From Frankiaceae bacterium (GTDB lineage: Bacteria; Actinomycetota; Actinomycetes; Mycobacteriales; SCTD01): DNA of 17,682 bases. The position numbers and the translations under genes are program-made. Each line of letters starts with the position of its first letter. Position 1 is the first letter of the stretch. The notes under the pieces are model-generated. The model was not told where the DNA came from and did not search any database. It saw nothing but the letters and a program-made list of their open reading frames with translations. Below are positions 15,301 through 17,682 of this stretch, piece after piece. Location: positions 1-17,682 of the forward strand of contig CANKBT010000017.1 in the NCBI GenBank assembly GCA_947479995.1, in the 5' to 3' direction.

Positions 15301-17498
15301 CGGCCGACGGCACCGACGTCGTCGTGCTCGTCAGCCAGATCCAGAGCATCAACAACGACCGCGCGCTCGTCGGCCAGCTCCGCGGCGTCGACATCGCGGT
15401 CTCCGGCGGCGGCAGCGAGCTGCTCGCCAACCCCGACGACGTCCTGCTCCCCGGCACCACGCCGGTCTTCGGGCCGTACCCGGTGCTCGCGACCGACGCC
15501 GACGGCGGCGCGCAGGTGCCCGTCGTCACGACGCCCGGCCTCTACGGCTACGTCGGCCGCCTCATCGTCGACATCGACGCCGAGGGCGTCGTCACCGCGG
15601 TCGACGACCGCTCCGGCCCGGTGCGCAACGTCTTCAACGCGACGACGCCGCCGGCCGACCAGGCCACGCCCGACCCCTACCTGCTCGAGAACGTCGAGCA
15701 GCCGGTGGCGGCCTTCGTCGGCGACCTCGACGCGCAGGTCGTGGCCCGCACCGAGCCGCAGCTGGTCGGCACCACGGCCCTCGTGCGCACCCGCGAGACC
15801 AACCTCGGCTCGCTGTTCGCCGACGCGCTCGTCCGCACCGCCGAGCAGGACCCGGCCTTCGGCGCCAGCCGCCCGGTCGTCGGCCTGCAGAACAGCGGCG
15901 GCATCCGCAACAGCGTCGTGCTGGGGCCGGACGCCGACGTGAGCCGGTTCGACACCTTCCAGATCGCGCCGTTCAGCAACTTCGTCGGCTACACGACCGA
16001 CCTGGCGCCCGAGCGGCTCAAGGAGCTGCTCGAGCGCTCGGTGTCGGCCCCGGTCGTCGGCGGCGCCCTGCAGGCCGAGGGCCGGTTCGGCCAGTGGTCG
16101 GGCCTGCGGTTCGTCTACGACCCGGCCCAGCCGGCGCAGACGGTCCGCCGCGAGGCCGACGGCAGCGTCACCGTGCTCACGCCCGGCTCGCGCGTGCGGC
16201 AGGTCTTCCTCACGCTCGGCACGGCCGACACCGCGGACGACGTCCCCGTGGTCCGCAACGGCGTCGTGCTGCGCAGCGCGCCGTCGGTCGACCTGGCGGC
16301 GAACTCGTTCACCGTCGGCCAGAACGGCGACGACTACCCGTTCAACCTGCCGGACGACCGCTTCGTCAACCTGCCGGTGAGCTACCAGCAGTCGCTCGAG
16401 GCGTACTTCCGCGAGCTCGGCACCGTCACCCGCGCCGCCTACCCGGAGGGCGGCCTCGGCCGCATCGCCGTCGGCGGCGACGTGCCCGGGCCGACGCTCG
16501 AGCGCATCGACGGCACGGGCGTCGTCCCGGCCGTCCCGGCCGACCGCTACGGCACCGCGGCCGACCTGGCCCTCGAGGCCTTCGAGGCGGCCGACACCGC
16601 GGTGCTCGTGCGCGGCGACGGCTTCGCCGACGCCTTCTCGGCCAGCTCGCTGGCCGGGGCGCTCGACGCGCCGGTGCTGCTCGTGGCACCGGGCGCCACG
16701 ACCCTCCCCGTCGCCACGCGCCAGGCGCTGCAGCAGCTGGGCGTCACCCGCCTCGCGATCGTCGGCGGCACCGACGCCGTGCCGGCCGCGCTCGAGGCCC
16801 TGCTGTCCGTGGAGTACGACGTGGAGCGGGTCAGCGGCCTCGACCGCTACGCGACGGCCGCGGCCGCCGCGGTCACGGCCGGCGAGCTCACCGACGGCCG
16901 GGTCGGCGAGGTCGACGGCCTGCGCACCGCCTTCCTCGGCAGTGGCGAGAGCGCGGCCGACCTGCTGGCGGCGAGCGGCCCGAGCTGGGCGGCGGACCTG
17001 CCGCTGCTGCTCACCCGCCCGGGCGCGCTGCCGGCCGAGACGGTCGACGCGCTCGAGCAGCTCGGCGTCGAGCAGGTGGTCGTCCTCGGCGGCACCGGTG
17101 CGGTCTCCGCGCCGGTCGTCACCGAGCTCGAGCAGCGCCTCGACGTGGCGGTGCGCCGCCTCGACGGCAGCGCGGCCGCCGCGGACGCCCCGCGCGACCG
17201 CTACGCCACGGCCGTCGACGTCGCGGCCTTCGCGGTCGAGGAGCTCGGCTTCGACGCCACCCGGGTCGACCTGGTCCGCGGCGACGTGCCGGCCGACGGC
17301 CTCGCCCTCGGCGCGCACAGCGGCGCCGAGCGCACGCCGGTCCTGCTGACCCGTCCGACGGACCTGCCGGCGGCGACGGCGGCGGCCCTGCGCGCCGCCT
17401 GCGGCGGCCTGGCCTACGGCCACGTCGTCGGCGGCACCGCGGCGGTCAGCGAGGCGGTACGCGCGGCCGCCGTCGCGGCCGGCACCTGCCCCGCCTAG
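12396..17498 (+). CDS. Secreted ExeM/NucH-type nuclease fused to 5'-nucleotidase with CWB2 cell-wall repeats
   Basis: The protein has 1,700 residues. The signal peptide is MQLRRPV plus a hydrophobic core to about 26, cut near ATA/VA (30-32). Next come a lamin-tail-like domain (about 36-190; VFLSEVHYDD) and an OB-fold (about 195-310). The endonuclease/exonuclease/phosphatase domain (about 451-765) has Asn460, Glu504, His612, Asp661/Asn663 and Asp752-His753, all active-site motifs present. The 5'-nucleotidase metallophosphatase part (about 769-1067) has Asp779, Asp821 and GNHEFDFG (Asn866, His867); its C-terminal domain (about 1107-1360) has NSGGIR and PFSNFV. Three CWB2 repeats (from 1383, 1483 and 1601, each opening DRYxTA) should hold it at the wall; no LPXTG motif. 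It likely cleaves extracellular nucleic acid and removes phosphate from the nucleotides. The ATG at 12396 is chosen for the signal peptide; a GTG at 12345 would add 17 unsuitable residues. Confidence 0.92.
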   Translation: MQLRRPVCALGVTSALVAPLLLLAATPATAVAPAGSTVFLSEVHYDDADTDAGELVEVANPAGADLAGWSVVAYNGNGGAPYDTRPLSGTARFTTVAYPVNGLQNGAPDGLALVRPSGTVEQFLSYEGVVTATSGPASGLTSTDIGVAETGGDLDGQSLQLVGPGATYGDGTWQEPRPATPGAANVVAEEPEPGAVTAISAVQGAGATSPLVGQQVTVEGVVVGDYQGAGQLGGFFVQSTTPDDDPLTSEGLRVLVNGTAVAVGDLVRVTGAVAESASSSTLYTGSETQLGSGSTVEVTGTAPVPAPTPVDLPFAPTVDGVDGQERFEGQLVTLVGDDLVATDLFTLGRFGELSLTTGELLRIPTTAAQDAANNADRITVDDGLSGQNLPVLPFTIGGDGVTLPRAGDGPSEPVTGVFAFANGEYKVEVAPGTTVDFARLAPREPAPQDVGGDLQVASFNVLNYFTSFGGDNRGADDAAELQRQQAKLVAAITGLDADVVGLIEIANDDGAALDTLVAALNAAQPDPADDYTAVEAPALNAPTSLGGTYGTDAIRTAIVYRDAVVDLGAVPSDPAVLNPADPAFPAQPVFDRPPAVATFASGERDVTVVVNHFKSKGSTNAQCGPPDPFGGNCDDLRERQSAALVGLVDDLGATDALLLGDFNSYEDEAPVQVLEDAGYVSAVADLPVQDRSSYSFDGEFGSLDYAFLSPSLASAKTGADIWQVNSPEAVAYDYNSVNQPQLYAPDAYASSDHDPVLVGLATAAAPTGPFTMTLLQSNDGESQLLPAAPRGGIARFGTILKRLQAEAAAEGSPTLLISGGDNYLAGPQLQASLEGFSDDGDYSDDGPFYDALALDHLGYDASSVGNHEFDFGPEVFGYFLSQFTESDIRFVAANLDVSGEEALAAFAQPSPGTRGGALVEWTRRDVGGRSVAVVGVTTPELASVSSPGPDVVADPAVAQAAQEAIDAATADGTDVVVLVSQIQSINNDRALVGQLRGVDIAVSGGGSELLANPDDVLLPGTTPVFGPYPVLATDADGGAQVPVVTTPGLYGYVGRLIVDIDAEGVVTAVDDRSGPVRNVFNATTPPADQATPDPYLLENVEQPVAAFVGDLDAQVVARTEPQLVGTTALVRTRETNLGSLFADALVRTAEQDPAFGASRPVVGLQNSGGIRNSVVLGPDADVSRFDTFQIAPFSNFVGYTTDLAPERLKELLERSVSAPVVGGALQAEGRFGQWSGLRFVYDPAQPAQTVRREADGSVTVLTPGSRVRQVFLTLGTADTADDVPVVRNGVVLRSAPSVDLAANSFTVGQNGDDYPFNLPDDRFVNLPVSYQQSLEAYFRELGTVTRAAYPEGGLGRIAVGGDVPGPTLERIDGTGVVPAVPADRYGTAADLALEAFEAADTAVLVRGDGFADAFSASSLAGALDAPVLLVAPGATTLPVATRQALQQLGVTRLAIVGGTDAVPAALEALLSVEYDVERVSGLDRYATAAAAAVTAGELTDGRVGEVDGLRTAFLGSGESAADLLAASGPSWAADLPLLLTRPGALPAETVDALEQLGVEQVVVLGGTGAVSAPVVTELEQRLDVAVRRLDGSAAAADAPRDRYATAVDVAAFAVEELGFDATRVDLVRGDVPADGLALGAHSGAERTPVLLTRPTDLPAATAAALRAACGGLAYGHVVGGTAAVSEAVRAAAVAAGTCPA

Positions 17499-17509
17499 CG
17501 CGCACGTCC

Positions 17510-17548
17510 CCGCGGCCCGGCCCTTCCTCGCGGGGGGCCGGGCCGCGG
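17510..17548 (+). terminator. Strong hairpin terminator after the secreted nuclease gene
   Basis: CCGCGGCCCGGCCC (17510-17523) and its exact complement (17535-17548) form a 14-bp perfect stem with an 11-nt loop, 11 bp after the stop. Outer bases CGCA (17501-17504) and TGCG (17549-17552) can extend it past a bulge. There is no U-tract. Confidence 0.75.
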
Positions 17549-17557
17549 TGCGTCCGG

Positions 17558-17573
17558 GCCCGCGCGCGCGGGC
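17558..17573. terminator. Second GC palindrome, possible tandem terminator
   Basis: GCCCGCGCGCGCGGGC is a perfect 16-bp palindrome 9 bp after the first hairpin. It may back up termination. An alternating CG run of this kind can also arise by chance or adopt non-B DNA. Confidence 0.35.
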
Positions 17574-17682
17574 ATGACGCCGTTCGGCCCAGTGTGACTA
17601 GAGGCAAGATGGTCCCGTCGGGCCATTCCGGACACACGGGGCATCCCGCAGGCTGGGCAGGCCGGAGGCCGCCTCCGCGCAC
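17574..17682 (+). other. Probable upstream region of a gene beyond the window
   Basis: After the hairpins the base composition becomes less GC-extreme (GTGTGACTAGAGGCAAGATGG at 17592-17612), which fits a promoter region. TAGAGG (17599-17604) with ATGACG (17574-17579) 19 bp upstream is a poor -10/-35 pair. An ATG at 17609 with GAGG just upstream stays open to the window edge for 24 codons, but the peptide is His/Gly/Pro/Arg-rich and not recognisable. I do not call a gene. Confidence 0.25.

Noticed and set aside
12315..17423. A 5.1-kb open frame on the minus strand, antisense to the secreted nuclease
   Set aside because: It is a mirror of GC-biased codons in the real gene; its translation is low-complexity Arg/Ala/Gly/Val/Asp sequence with no domain, and the plus strand encodes clear enzyme motifs.
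17446..17682. Minus-strand open frame at the right edge
   Set aside because: It runs through both terminator hairpins and into the nuclease gene end; the translation is Arg/Pro-rich without recognisable features.
17609..17682. ATG with GAGG just upstream, open to the window edge
   Set aside because: Only 24 codons are visible, and the His/Gly/Pro/Arg-rich peptide is unlike a known N-terminus; kept only as a remark on the edge region.

Overview
The window is 17.7 kb of very GC-rich DNA that I read as chromosome of an actinomycete (Actinomycetota). The reasons are G/C-saturated third codon positions, frequent GTG starts, stop/start overlaps of the GTGA or ATGA type, and a set of actinobacterial families: a DUF3073 protein, a mycothiol-type maleylpyruvate isomerase/SCP protein, an NfeD/SPFH pair and CWB2 cell-wall repeats. 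The order purF, purM, DUF3073, valine dehydrogenase matches what I recall of the Streptomyces neighbourhood. I cannot name the genus. I see no insertion sequence, prophage, CRISPR array, tRNA or rRNA.

Region 1 (1-3564, plus strand) is a purine operon: the 3' end of purS, a small ATP-binding (RsbW-like) protein, purQ and purL. PurS, PurQ and the small PurL together form formylglycinamidine ribonucleotide synthase. The kinase-like gene between purS and purQ is the unexpected member. A GC hairpin straddles the purS stop codon, and another follows purL.

Region 2 (3565-6010) holds three genes between the purine clusters: a cytosolic Cys-rich four-helix copper-storage-like protein, an MDMPI/SCP-like protein and, on the minus strand, a membrane-anchored HEXXH metallopeptidase-like protein. 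The last two converge with one base between their stop codons, inside a perfect 14-bp palindrome.

Region 3 (6011-8601) is purF-purM with a 4-bp ATGA overlap. PurF has the propeptide/Cys nucleophile arrangement and four Cys that fit the 4Fe-4S class.

Region 4 (8602-11373, minus strand) holds the DUF3073 gene and a tightly coupled nfeD - SPFH - valine/leucine dehydrogenase operon in which both junctions are 4-bp GTGA overlaps.

Region 5 (11374-17682) has a plus-strand protein of unknown function, then a 1,700-residue secreted multidomain enzyme: signal peptide, lamin-tail-like domain, OB-fold, ExeM/NucH-type endonuclease, 5'-nucleotidase and three CWB2 repeats. It probably breaks down extracellular DNA or RNA and dephosphorylates the products at the cell wall, a salvage counterpart to the biosynthetic genes upstream. 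Strong tandem hairpins end the gene. The last ~110 bp look like the upstream region of a gene outside the window.

Most genes outside the 4-bp overlaps lack a clear Shine-Dalgarno sequence but have a -10-like hexamer 6-7 nt before the start codon, which suggests leaderless transcripts.
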